Shown here in pieces: positions 46,250 to 54,932 of a stretch of 64,000 nt of DNA. The DNA is from Legionellales bacterium (GTDB lineage: Bacteria; Pseudomonadota; Gammaproteobacteria; Berkiellales; Berkiellaceae). The stretch is taken from the NCBI GenBank assembly GCA_002708265.1, contig PANA01000004.1, positions 310,001 to 374,000 on the forward strand, read 5' to 3'. Within the stretch, counting starts at the first letter, position 1, and each line of letters starts with the position of its first letter. The notes under the pieces are model-generated. The model was given only the letters and a program-made list of their open reading frames with translations, did no database searches and was not told where the DNA came from. Made by a program: the position numbers and the translations under genes.

Positions 46250-46738
46250 ATGGCTGCACAAGTAGGGATTATTATGGGCTCTCAATCCGATTGGCCAACG
46301 ATGGAACATGCGGCCTATGTACTGACTGAACTGGGGGTCTCTTTTGAAAAAAGAGTTGTTTCCGCCCATCGCACGCCTGATTTAATGATGTCATACGCTT
46401 CTGAGGCTGCTAGCCGAGGCATTAAGGTTATTATTGCTGGAGCGGGAGGTGCAGCACACTTACCTGGTATGGTAGCAGCTAAAACATCTCTTCCGGTTCT
46501 TGGTGTCCCAGTACAGTCTAAAAGTCTTAAAGGGTTAGATTCTCTTTTATCTATTGTTCAAATGCCATCCGGGATAGCTGTTGGCACGTTGGCTATTGGA
46601 AACGCAGGAGCCTCAAATGCGGGTCTTCTGGCCGCTCAAATTTTAGCGTTATCTGACACTAAGATTAGTCAAGCCGTTGATGAGTACCGTAAAAAGCAAA
46701 CACAAAAAGTTTTAGATAATCCAGTTCCAGGAGAGTAA
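46250..46738 (+). CDS. purE: N5-carboxyaminoimidazole ribonucleotide mutase
   Basis: Class I PurE, which rearranges N5-CAIR to CAIR in purine synthesis. The 162-aa protein has [13 protein letters not shown] at the start, [11 protein letters not shown] with the catalytic His, [17 protein letters not shown], and [15 protein letters not shown] upstream supports the ATG. purK follows after 4 bp, the usual pair. Confidence 0.97.
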   Translation: MAAQVGIIMGSQSDWPTMEHAAYVLTELGVSFEKRVVSAHRTPDLMMSYASEAASRGIKVIIAGAGGAAHLPGMVAAKTSLPVLGVPVQSKSLKGLDSLLSIVQMPSGIAVGTLAIGNAGASNAGLLAAQILALSDTKISQAVDEYRKKQTQKVLDNPVPGE

Positions 46739-46742
46739 AGAA

Positions 46743-47822
46743 GTGAAGGTGGGTGTTTTAGGTAAAGGGCAACTCGGACGAATGATGGCCTTTGCAGCGA
46801 AAAATGCGAATTTATGCGAGGTCATATTCTACGAACCTAGTGAGCAACGGTACACCCCCAATTATGAAACACCTTCTGAAAAAGGCATTACTGGGGAAAA
46901 AGCGCTTTCCTTGTTTATCGAGGAAAGTGATGTTGTTACATTTGAGACTGAAAACACTGACAATGCTTTAGCATATTCACTTTCTGCCCAAAAGCCTTTT
47001 TCCCCGTCTGTTACCATATTAGAAATCGCTAGTCACCGACTAAAAGAAAAAAATCTGTTTCGCTCTCTGGGGATACCGGTACCTGAGTTTTTTGAAGTGA
47101 TAGATACGAAAAGTCTAAAAGATGCAGCTAAATCTTTAGGGTTTCCCTTTGTACTTAAAACATCAACCATGGGATATGATGGAAAAGGGCAGACTGTATT
47201 TAAAACTGAAAATGATCTCGATAAATTTAGTTTTGATAATGACAGAATTGAGTACATAGCAGAAGCTTGGGTAAAGTATGAGTTTGAAACATCTATAATT
47301 GCTGCCGCAGGACAGGATGGAACAATCGTTTTTTATCCGATGGGCAAAAATATTCATCGTGAAGGTATTCTTTTTCAAAGTCGCATTGAGCCAAATCTAA
47401 TTAGTGATGCTCTTCAAAAACAAGCGAAGGACTATGCCAAAAAAATTATTCAAGAAGTGAATTACATTGGGGTTTTCGCTCTTGAGCTTTTTGTGACAGC
47501 TGATGGACTACTTGCCAATGAGTGTGCTCCAAGAGTTCACAACTCTGGTCATTGGACAATAGAGGGCTGCGACTGCAGCCAGTTTGAAAATCATTTAAGG
47601 GCAGTTAGTGGTTTAAATGTGGTAGAACCTAAATTACTTCACCCTTATGTCGTTATGCAAAATATTATAGGCAGCTTTCCAGAGAAATTACCTGAAATTG
47701 ACAATATAAATGTCCATGATTATGACAAATCTCCACGACCTGGCCGAAAAATAGGACATTTGACGCTTGTTTCTTCTTCATCTGCAGACTACAACAGAAA
47801 ACTAGGTCTGTTGGATAAATAG
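46743..47822 (+). CDS. purK: N5-carboxyaminoimidazole ribonucleotide synthase
   Basis: ATP-grasp enzyme carboxylating AIR with bicarbonate and ATP to give N5-CAIR, substrate of PurE. The 359-aa protein begins with GVLGKGQLGRMM, where the usual second Gly-Gly of GGGQLG is Gly-Lys, then FETENTD, KTSTMGYDGKGQ, EFETSIIAA, FALELFVTADGLLANECAPRVHNSGHWTIEG and a C-terminal RPGRKIGHLT. The start is GTG at 46743. It ends an apparent two-gene operon. Confidence 0.95.
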   Translation: MKVGVLGKGQLGRMMAFAAKNANLCEVIFYEPSEQRYTPNYETPSEKGITGEKALSLFIEESDVVTFETENTDNALAYSLSAQKPFSPSVTILEIASHRLKEKNLFRSLGIPVPEFFEVIDTKSLKDAAKSLGFPFVLKTSTMGYDGKGQTVFKTENDLDKFSFDNDRIEYIAEAWVKYEFETSIIAAAGQDGTIVFYPMGKNIHREGILFQSRIEPNLISDALQKQAKDYAKKIIQEVNYIGVFALELFVTADGLLANECAPRVHNSGHWTIEGCDCSQFENHLRAVSGLNVVEPKLLHPYVVMQNIIGSFPEKLPEIDNINVHDYDKSPRPGRKIGHLTLVSSSSADYNRKLGLLDK

Positions 47823-47839
47823 TAGGCCGATGATACGAT

Positions 47840-47868
47840 GCGATCATAACTCATAATGGAATGATCGC
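47840..47868 (+). repeat. Inverted repeat covering the start codon of the hydrolase gene
   Basis: GCGATCAT (47840-47847) and ATGATCGC (47861-47868) are perfect 8-bp inverted complements with a 13-nt loop containing the weak ribosome site AATGGA. In mRNA the hairpin would sequester the ATG at 47861. Confidence 0.55.
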
Positions 47869-49408
47869 GTTGAAAACATCTAAAAAGCTAAGGGAAGATA
47901 GCTTACAATCTCCTCATTGGATATTATTTCCCTATTATTTTGTATTGCAGCTTTTAAAAGATATATATGCATTATTTACCTTTGTTTTTTCTCCAATAAA
48001 AAAGCTCATTGATAACACATGGTCAACGTTTGTTGCTAAGACAGTTGTTCCTGCACGTCAAGCACGTATGAAATGGCGTTACTCAATTGGAGGAATCAGT
48101 AAAAAAGATAGAAAGCCATACGAGTTTGGGAGACTTGCAGTTCACGCCTCAGTTGATCGTTATTTCCATAGCATGGCAGAGCTTCATGGCATGACGCAAA
48201 ATGACTACGATATTAATCACTTTTATATTACATCTGATGATGGTAAATCACGTCTCGATACAATGCAGATAAAGCCTGAGGGATGGGATGATTTGCCACC
48301 TGAAGAGCGTTCAGTCACTATTATGTTACATGGAAATACAACAAGATTTGAGTTTGATCATGCTCAAGGTCGCGTTTTTCAGTTCACATTAGATAGGTAT
48401 AGAGAAGCGCAGGACAAAAAAAGATTAGTTATCACCTGTAACTATGAAGATGTTGGATTTAGTCATCGTACAGACGGAAAAACCAAATCTCTTAAAACAA
48501 CTTTAGATTCACTTATGTCTGTTGTTGAATACGCTATTCATACGTTGAAAGTCCCCCCAAGTAACGTGCTTGGAGTAGGTCACTCTTTTGGGGGGCTAGC
48601 AATGCAATACTTGCTCGCTAAGTCACATAAGAGTGGCTATCCCATACGTGGCTGTATTGATAGAACGGGTCCCTCTGTCTGTGACATTATTGTTGGATTT
48701 GTTTGGAATGCCTTTGATAAAATTGGACTTGGCTGGCTTGGTAAAATTGTATCTGAGATTTGCCGCCCATTCATATGGGTTCTCTTAAAACTAGCAAACC
48801 ATCAAATTTCACTTGGTAACATGCTGCTTGGCGTAGATCCTAAATATTACTACATTTCGACACTCAGGGCAGATGCTGCTGATAGGGCTCATCATTTTCT
48901 TCATGATGATAACCTTACAACGATGGAAGCAACTCCCTTTAAGTGTGACGATGATCGAGTAATTGTTCATAAGGCCTCATTATGGCGATTTATGAGAGAC
49001 AAAATTCCATCTGGTTGTCGATACTCTAGAATAGAGCTAAAGCGAAGAATGGAAACTATTATAGATAGACTCTATGAGCGCGATAGGCCTGAAGATTTCG
49101 AAATAATTACTCGTCTTCAAGGATACAAAGCTGAAATAAGCAGACGACACAAGTATTATTATCCAGAGAGCTGCGATCGCAATAAGGCTAGAAACGCAGA
49201 CGGACATGCAAAAGCACAATTTGAACTAGTAAACAGGTTAAATCGCCATTCAGATATGCTCGATGATTTTTTAGGATTCAGAGATGGGCATATCAGCACA
49301 GATCAGGCTGCAATCGAGAGTGAAGTCGATGAGATCTTCAAGCAGTTATTTGATGCTGATGCTCAAACTGAGTCTAGATCTAGAAGTCGCGTAACCGTAT
49401 CTGTGTAA
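47861..49408 (+). CDS. Large alpha/beta-hydrolase protein, effector-like
   Basis: A 515-aa protein with a hydrophobic N-terminal stretch (about residues 20-45, PYYFVLQLLKDIYALFTFVF), then a serine-hydrolase core: the oxyanion phrase TIMLHGN near residue 150 and nucleophile elbow GVGHSFGGLAMQYLL near 228-242. A further hydrophobic region (near 265-320) and a long charged C-terminal domain end in an SRSRSR-rich tail. The organisation recalls the DUF818/CHLPS-type hydrolases of Chlamydia and Legionella (SdbA/SidB-like), a resemblance from memory rather than search. Catalytic Asp and His cannot be fixed. The 3' end overlaps the acyltransferase gene by 29 bp. Confidence 0.75.
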   Translation: MIALKTSKKLREDSLQSPHWILFPYYFVLQLLKDIYALFTFVFSPIKKLIDNTWSTFVAKTVVPARQARMKWRYSIGGISKKDRKPYEFGRLAVHASVDRYFHSMAELHGMTQNDYDINHFYITSDDGKSRLDTMQIKPEGWDDLPPEERSVTIMLHGNTTRFEFDHAQGRVFQFTLDRYREAQDKKRLVITCNYEDVGFSHRTDGKTKSLKTTLDSLMSVVEYAIHTLKVPPSNVLGVGHSFGGLAMQYLLAKSHKSGYPIRGCIDRTGPSVCDIIVGFVWNAFDKIGLGWLGKIVSEICRPFIWVLLKLANHQISLGNMLLGVDPKYYYISTLRADAADRAHHFLHDDNLTTMEATPFKCDDDRVIVHKASLWRFMRDKIPSGCRYSRIELKRRMETIIDRLYERDRPEDFEIITRLQGYKAEISRRHKYYYPESCDRNKARNADGHAKAQFELVNRLNRHSDMLDDFLGFRDGHISTDQAAIESEVDEIFKQLFDADAQTESRSRSRVTVSV

Positions 49409-50261
49409 TTAAGGTATCTTTTTCTTCCCAAATGGTATTTAGCCATTCTTTAAATGATTCTCTGTAGTGTGGATCTTGATAACTGCCGTGTTTTAGATTG
49501 TCAGGTATGTTTATTTGTCTAATGTGCACAACTATTTTTTTGATTTTTCCTCGTAAAAAGTCGAGTAGGTGTGGATCGTTATCTGGATACACAAGGGTAA
49601 CATCAAAATAAGCATCTACAGGTTTTGTCATATCATTTAAGAACAGGGCTAAACCACCTGCTTTAGGAGGCAGGAGGTTTTTAAAAGGAGTGTTTGTTTG
49701 TTCTCGTTTTCCCCTTGTGGCTCTTGTGCCCTCAGAAAAATGAACTAATGAAAAGTGAGTTTTCGAGAGGCGTTCAGCAGAATGACGAATTGTATTTTGA
49801 TCTCTATACCGTAAGTCTGGGTTTTGAGATAGGGCTGCTTTACTGTATCGCTTTAAAAGAGGAAAGTTCATTAGGTACATCCCGAGATTTAATAAAGGCA
49901 CCCATAATAAGCTTACTTTTGCAAAACACCTTATACAGGAGAGTGTATAAGGTGCTATATGAAATAAAATAAATGGATCAGCGTTGCTTAAGTGGTTGCT
50001 CAAAATAATAAAACGACCCTTTGTCGTCTTATAAGGAAATTTATCGCAAACAACAGTAGTCCCTATAATATATTTAACACCTAAATATTGAGCAATCGAC
50101 CACCACTTAGATAGAAACTGAGCGTATTTATATAAAAAAGAGTAAACACTATTGATAGGAAGAATTAAAAGTGGTGAAAGAATTAAAATAAAGACGAGCC
50201 ATAATATTGAACTCGTAATGACCCAAACAGAGAATGTTATCAGTCTTAAATAGCCTAACAT
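49380..50261 (-). CDS. Lysophospholipid acyltransferase family protein (YihG/PlsC-like)
   Basis: Acyl-CoA/ACP-dependent acyltransferase, probably forming or remodelling phosphatidic acid. The 293-aa protein has two N-terminal membrane helices, the catalytic NHLSNADPF (H-x4-D) near residue 90, and the phosphate-binding FSEGTRATRGKR near 176-187 (F-x-E-G-T-R), with a conserved GGLALFL region afterwards. These spacings fit the YihG/LCLAT-like branch. It is 25 bp downstream of the SP-rich gene on the same strand and may be cotranscribed. Confidence 0.9.
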   Translation of the reverse strand: MLGYLRLITFSVWVITSSILWLVFILILSPLLILPINSVYSFLYKYAQFLSKWWSIAQYLGVKYIIGTTVVCDKFPYKTTKGRFIILSNHLSNADPFILFHIAPYTLSCIRCFAKVSLLWVPLLNLGMYLMNFPLLKRYSKAALSQNPDLRYRDQNTIRHSAERLSKTHFSLVHFSEGTRATRGKREQTNTPFKNLLPPKAGGLALFLNDMTKPVDAYFDVTLVYPDNDPHLLDFLRGKIKKIVVHIRQINIPDNLKHGSYQDPHYRESFKEWLNTIWEEKDTLITQIRLRDF

Positions 50262-50286
50262 GTTTTGTCCTGTGTCTATAAAGAAT

Positions 50287-51918
50287 TTAGTAGCGTTTGT
50301 TAAAAGGAGTTAAGGCAGCTTCAGCTCTCTCCAATAAATCATCAGCACCTAAAGTATCATGCTCAACGGGGCTAGACAGCGTAGAGGGCGTACGTGATGT
50401 TGGTAGCAAATTATCTTCAGGCAACTCTCCTTGCGCTCCATCTGTGTTGAGATATTGAGTCAAAAGATGAGATTGAGTGCTCATCGTACCACCAAAGGCA
50501 GGTGAGGGTGAACGGACTGGTGATGGAGATAAGGCTGGAGAGTCTAGATCGTATAGGTGTTGACTATCAAAGAGGTTCGATGCCCTGGATTCTTTTTCTG
50601 ATCTTAGCACAAAAGCAGGGAGATCAGAGTAAGTTGTGCAGGTTGGGGTTTCATCTGAGCCCTTTGCTTTCGAATGTAGATTCAAATCTTTAGTTTTTCT
50701 CTCTATGGCACGGAGTTTGACTTGCATTTGAGCAATTAAAATGGGGCAATTGCTGCCGGAATCAATAGCAATTTGTCTTGCCTCTTCTATCAAACGAATA
50801 TCATCGTCTCGCTCAAATGCTGCAACTAAAATTTGTTGAGATCTCGCGCTTGTATAGCCTGACTTATGCAGCTTGTCATAGATACTATAATCAATAACAG
50901 TGCGCAAGGAGGTCTTTAGTAGATACTCAAGGTTCTGTTCTAACTGGCTCCTAAGTTTGCTTACGAGTGCTTTAGCCTGAGATAACTTTATTTTTTTTGT
51001 GTTAATTTCTGTTCCGATTCCATATAACACTACTGAATCAGTTGTAGAGCTTACCATATCAGCAGTTGTTGACCAGAAAGAATAAGCGCGTGATTTAATT
51101 CCAGATAAAGCGGAACCTAAAATTCCCGCTACGCTGTCTTCCGCACTAGCTCCTGCACTTGGGGATGGTGAGCGTCTTCTTGATGCTCGGCTATAATCTA
51201 ACTTGCGAGAAGCAAGCTCTCTTAATTCAGCATCTAAATCTTCTATATACTGTTCTAAAGCTTTAATTAAATTGTGAATGTTTGAACAAAGCAAAGACTC
51301 TATTCGGTTTTGAATGCTCTTGAGAATACGGTCTTTTATCTCTTTTGACTCACTGGAATCGAGTGCAAAAGGGGCAAGCAGAACATATATGTCAATTAGG
51401 TACTGGAAATTTTTACTGGTTTTGGAAAAGGGCTTCAGTGCATAGAGTTTGTTAAATGATATTAAAGAGGTGATTGCCGTTGAAAATAACGGGCTGTCTT
51501 CTTTTAGATCAGGAATTAGCTTGTATATAAAGTGACCAAAAAGACCAATATACGCAGAGTTGCATATAGTGAGCGTATTCCCCCCGTGTTCAATGTCCCC
51601 AATGGAGTCAACCTGATAAAATTTTCTGAAGCAATCTATTAACCAGTAAATTTGTGCTTTGCCTGAGTGTATTTTTAATCCAATAGGGAAGGGGGTATAG
51701 GATTGAAAATTAGTGTTTGCCTGAAATGAACTTAATTTGAAAACGCTAATCGTAAAATCAATTGTATCGGGTAAAATAATTGAGACACGTGCAGTCCGTT
51801 CACTAGTTGATGAACAAAGTTGCTCTTTATCATAAATAAATCCATCAAAATCGACAAATTTCTGCAAAGAGGCTTCATACGCTGTAATTCTATGTCCTTC
51901 AGAACTTGGCAGAGCCAT
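50287..51918 (-). CDS. Unrecognised 543-aa protein with Ser-Pro/Arg-Ser-rich linkers
   Basis: No family recognised and no signal peptide. About residues 1-190 look globular; 195-245 are helical and probably coiled coil (HNLIKALEQYIEDLDAELRELAS). Then RASRRRSPSPSAGAS introduces a mildly hydrophobic GILGSALSGIKSRAYSFW segment, followed by more helices (LSQAKALVSKLRSQLEQNLEYL). The last 130 residues are low-complexity with SPALSPSPVRSPSPAFGG and TSRTPSTLSSPVEH. Clustered S-P and R-S-P motifs resemble eukaryotic kinase target regions and are unusual for bacteria. A translocated protein is a reasonable but unproven idea. It is monocistronic or leads the acyltransferase gene. Confidence 0.75.
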   Translation of the reverse strand: MALPSSEGHRITAYEASLQKFVDFDGFIYDKEQLCSSTSERTARVSIILPDTIDFTISVFKLSSFQANTNFQSYTPFPIGLKIHSGKAQIYWLIDCFRKFYQVDSIGDIEHGGNTLTICNSAYIGLFGHFIYKLIPDLKEDSPLFSTAITSLISFNKLYALKPFSKTSKNFQYLIDIYVLLAPFALDSSESKEIKDRILKSIQNRIESLLCSNIHNLIKALEQYIEDLDAELRELASRKLDYSRASRRRSPSPSAGASAEDSVAGILGSALSGIKSRAYSFWSTTADMVSSTTDSVVLYGIGTEINTKKIKLSQAKALVSKLRSQLEQNLEYLLKTSLRTVIDYSIYDKLHKSGYTSARSQQILVAAFERDDDIRLIEEARQIAIDSGSNCPILIAQMQVKLRAIERKTKDLNLHSKAKGSDETPTCTTYSDLPAFVLRSEKESRASNLFDSQHLYDLDSPALSPSPVRSPSPAFGGTMSTQSHLLTQYLNTDGAQGELPEDNLLPTSRTPSTLSSPVEHDTLGADDLLERAEAALTPFNKRY

Positions 51919-52129
51919 TTTAAATACCTAGCCTAATAACTGCATGCTTTGTAAATTATCAGATGCATTGAGGAAATAACAGAAAAGAGTTCAATATACT
52001 GAAACAACTAGCTAAATGCTTAAACAAAGCGGTTAGGCTAAGTAAAATCAGAGTTAAGTTGTTAGTTTACAGACCTGATATTGAGTGATAATCTCAGAGT
52101 ATTCTAATTGATGCCATGAGATGGATATT

Positions 52130-52648
52130 ATGAAGCAATCTATAAGAAATTTGTCAGTTATGTCGCTACTTGCTTTGTTTTCATTGCCTGTTAGCGCTAT
52201 GCCCGTAAAGTTAGTCTTAGATTTTATAGAGGTTGCAAATACTTCTGAAACGAGAGGCGATGAACTTTATTTCAATGTAACCAGTTATGGTAAAGATAGG
52301 GATTATGATCACTATCAAGTCCCTTCTTTTCCTACCCATTGGTTTTCAGACAGGCTTGAAGAAGTCAAAGATGTTGTTTTATGGGAAAAGGACTTAGAAG
52401 AAGGTGAGAGTGTCGAATTGATTGTATCTCTGACTGAAAGAGATGTTCCCCCTTGGAATATTGATGATTTAATTGGGTCAATTAAAGTCAAAGTCATGAA
52501 TGACGATGATGATCTTGCCTACAAATGGTCACTCTACGCCGATCGTGGCGATACTGAGCTTCTTGAGCAAGATGATGAAAACAATGTGTATAAAATGACC
52601 GGTGATGATTCAGAGTACACCGTCAGCTTTACCCTATACGAGTCGTAA
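52130..52648 (+). CDS. Secreted acidic protein, unknown function
   Basis: A 172-aa protein from ATG 52130 (an upstream ATG at 52121 has no room for a ribosome site). Residues 1-23 form a classical signal peptide with cleavage after V-S-A. The mature part is acidic and predicted all-beta, with FIEVANTSETRGDELYFNVTSYGKD at the start, an Asp run (NDDDD) and VSFTLYES at the end. The alternating strands and Asp loops could suggest a calcium-binding beta-sandwich, which is only a guess. Its last 15 bp overlap the nadC 3' end. Confidence 0.7.
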   Translation: MKQSIRNLSVMSLLALFSLPVSAMPVKLVLDFIEVANTSETRGDELYFNVTSYGKDRDYDHYQVPSFPTHWFSDRLEEVKDVVLWEKDLEEGESVELIVSLTERDVPPWNIDDLIGSIKVKVMNDDDDLAYKWSLYADRGDTELLEQDDENNVYKMTGDDSEYTVSFTLYES

Positions 52649-53470
52649 ACTTAAATCGATGGGGGTTATACATTTGGTTATAGCCCCTATCGCAATTCTT
52701 TGAACGCCTGTTTCAGCATACTGTAAAACATTTTCTATGGTGATATTGCCTGACGCTTCCAGGACTTTTTTGTTCTCGGTTATGGCGATAGCTTTTTCAA
52801 TATCTTGCAGTGCAAAATTGTCTAGCATTATCACATCGCAAGGCAGATCAATTGCTTGTTTAAGTTGGGTAAGGTTTTCCACTTCAATTTCTACAAACAA
52901 TTCCGATTTCTGGGCAGCGATCAGAATATCCTCAATGTTTGACTTTGCGAGATGGTTCTCCTTAATTAAGATGCCATCATACAGACCGATACGGTGGTTT
53001 TTACCGCCACCACATAGCACCGCATACTTTTGGGCGGTCCTGAGTCCAGGAACCGTTTTTCGTGTGTCGATGATGTTGGTAGGTAAATGTTTGATAAGTT
53101 CAACATATTGGTTTGTTAGTGTTGCTGTTCCACTTAAGAGTTGAAGAAAATTCAATGCAGTTCGCTCTGCAGTAAGTATTGAGCTGGCTCGTCCTTGTAT
53201 TTCTAAAAGAACATCATCTTGAGCAATTTGATCGGCGTCTTGCTTATGCCAAGTAAGCTTTAAATTTGGATCTATTGTTAAAAAAGTGGACTCAACCCAA
53301 GGCTGACCACAAAGAATAGCATTTTCTCTGGTAATAATTTGGGCGCTTGCCTTTCTGTCGGAAGGTAATAGATCAACCGTTTTGTCTCCAATTCCAATAT
53401 CTTCCGCTAAGGCAGCGTCTACAGCTTGCTTGATAGACTCATCGGTAAGATAATCAGGCCATAGATCCAT
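52634..53470 (-). CDS. nadC: Nicotinate-nucleotide pyrophosphorylase (quinolinate phosphoribosyltransferase)
   Basis: Makes nicotinate mononucleotide from quinolinate and PRPP in NAD synthesis. The 278-aa protein has ALAEDIGIGDKT near the start, the AERTALNFLQLLSGTAT helix, the TRKTVPGLRTAQKYAVLCGGGKNHRIGLYDGILIKENH core with PRPP and quinolinate contacts, EVEVENL-type strand (VEIEVENL) and IMLDNF, then EASGNI and GVQRIAIGAIT. It is divergent from ampD with 19 bp between start codons, a linkage conserved in Pseudomonas and E. coli. Confidence 0.97.
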   Translation of the reverse strand: MDLWPDYLTDESIKQAVDAALAEDIGIGDKTVDLLPSDRKASAQIITRENAILCGQPWVESTFLTIDPNLKLTWHKQDADQIAQDDVLLEIQGRASSILTAERTALNFLQLLSGTATLTNQYVELIKHLPTNIIDTRKTVPGLRTAQKYAVLCGGGKNHRIGLYDGILIKENHLAKSNIEDILIAAQKSELFVEIEVENLTQLKQAIDLPCDVIMLDNFALQDIEKAIAITENKKVLEASGNITIENVLQYAETGVQRIAIGAITKCITPIDLSLRLV

Positions 53471-53489
53471 AAATTTACCCTCTATTTTA

Positions 53490-54038
53490 ATGCAAATAAA
53501 AAACGGCGTTGTTTCGAATACTGAGCAAATATTCAGCCCTAATTATGACGATCGTCCAACAGGTACGCAAATAGACTTGCTTGTTGTTCATTGTATCAGT
53601 TTGCCACCGAAAGAGTGGGGCACCCAGTGGATTGAAGCATTATTTCAAAATCGTTTAAATCCAAATCAGCATCCTTATTTTGCAGAAATTTATCAGCTAA
53701 AAGTAAGTGCACATCTCTTAATTGAGCGATCGGGCCTAATTAAACAGTTTGTTAATCTGGAAAGCCGTGCTTGGCACGCAGGACAGTCTATCTTTGATAA
53801 TAAAACGGCCTGCAATGATTTTAGCATCGGGATTGAGTTAAATGGCTTTCCAACAAAGCCTTATACAGCTGCTCAGTACAAAAGCCTGAGTCAACTGAGT
53901 CGTGCTATCATGGAGCATTATCCAGGTATTACCCCAGATAGGATTACGGGGCATGAGTTTATTGCGCCTGGGCGTAAGCCAGATCCCGGTCCAAGTTTTG
54001 ATTGGGACCGTTTTCACAAAGAGTTGGAGGTAATATGA
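53490..54038 (+). CDS. ampD: 1,6-anhydro-N-acetylmuramyl-L-alanine amidase AmpD
   Basis: Cytosolic zinc amidase that recycles anhydromuropeptides and thereby keeps beta-lactamase inducers low. The 182-aa protein has LLVVHCISLPP with the first zinc His near residue 34, VSAHLLIERSG, WHAGQS, FSIGIELNG, and the GHEFIAPGRKPDPGPSFDW motif with the second His and the Asp. It starts 19 bp from divergent nadC and overlaps ampE by an ATGA. Confidence 0.96.
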   Translation: MQIKNGVVSNTEQIFSPNYDDRPTGTQIDLLVVHCISLPPKEWGTQWIEALFQNRLNPNQHPYFAEIYQLKVSAHLLIERSGLIKQFVNLESRAWHAGQSIFDNKTACNDFSIGIELNGFPTKPYTAAQYKSLSQLSRAIMEHYPGITPDRITGHEFIAPGRKPDPGPSFDWDRFHKELEVI

Positions 54039-54802
54039 ATACCTTGATTGCTTTGCTTTTAGGGCTACTGTTGGATGCAGTTATAGATCACCACACTCCT
54101 ATGCCGATATATGGAACAGCTAAGCAGTGGAGAGCGTTTCCATGGGTTGGTAGTTACTTGGATTTTGTTGGGGATTGTTTGAACGCGTCCTCATTAATAA
54201 AACGAACGTTAGGTCTGCTGATTGTCTTACTGCCTTTGCCGACGCTCGCCGCTATTTTATGGGCAGTGTTATCGATGACCTTAAACTGGGCGGCCATTAT
54301 ATTTGAGGCAATAGTGTTAATGTTTTGCCTTTTGCCCTTAGACAAATCATTAAGTCCAGATCCGCAAGTGGTGGAGTTTACTGAACAAGTATCTAGTGCT
54401 ACGAACGAAACCTTCACTGGAAGATTTGTGGTGCTTTTTTGGTTTGCAATATTAGGGGCCTTTGGCGCAGTTTTGTTTCGTATTCTCAATTTTCTTGTTC
54501 AGTCACTAACTTCAGAAGAAAGTAATTTTTCAGTCACGGCTAAAGGATTGCATCATGCTTTGTCTTGGTTGCCTGCTCGTATAACCGCGTACCTGTTTGC
54601 TTTAACGGGTTCTTTCGTTGCGACATATGATCGTTTTAGTGAGCACCTGCTAAACTTTGAAATGGCTAACGAAATAGTTTTGAAAGATTGTGTTTTAGCG
54701 GCTCTAGAGGGTTCTCCAAGCTCTGTTCAGGCCTTAGAATCTCTGTTAATGCGTACTGGTTGGGCGTGGGTAATATTGCTAGCTATTGTATTGCTGTGTT
54801 GA
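54035..54802 (+). CDS. ampE: AmpE-like inner-membrane protein
   Basis: A 255-aa polytopic protein, the usual partner of AmpD, thought to sense or assist beta-lactamase signalling. ATG 54035 has GGAGG 4 nt upstream and overlaps the ampD stop (ATGA). Membrane helices are visible near residues 2-17, 56-78, 80-98, 130-155 and 235-254. The motifs ETFTGRFVVLFWFAILGAFGAVLFRILNF and LHHALSWLPARITAYLFALTGSF match the CobD/AmpE-like family. Exact function remains poorly known even in model species. Confidence 0.9.
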   Translation: MNTLIALLLGLLLDAVIDHHTPMPIYGTAKQWRAFPWVGSYLDFVGDCLNASSLIKRTLGLLIVLLPLPTLAAILWAVLSMTLNWAAIIFEAIVLMFCLLPLDKSLSPDPQVVEFTEQVSSATNETFTGRFVVLFWFAILGAFGAVLFRILNFLVQSLTSEESNFSVTAKGLHHALSWLPARITAYLFALTGSFVATYDRFSEHLLNFEMANEIVLKDCVLAALEGSPSSVQALESLLMRTGWAWVILLAIVLLC

Positions 54803-54932
54803 TTCCCGGCTAAATCACGCCTATCGTACTGCCTGTGCTACAATCCGTGAAAGTCAACGAATACGGAGCTATTTCCCGTTTTGGTTATAATGATTTTCAT
54901 CCGAAGATGTAAGATATAAGTTGGAAAAGTAA

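Noticed and set aside
51930-52039. 8-bp inverted pair TAGCCTAA / TTAGGCTA about 100 bp apart between the SP-rich and secreted-protein genes
   Set aside because: Short and widely spaced in AT-rich DNA; chance is a sufficient explanation.
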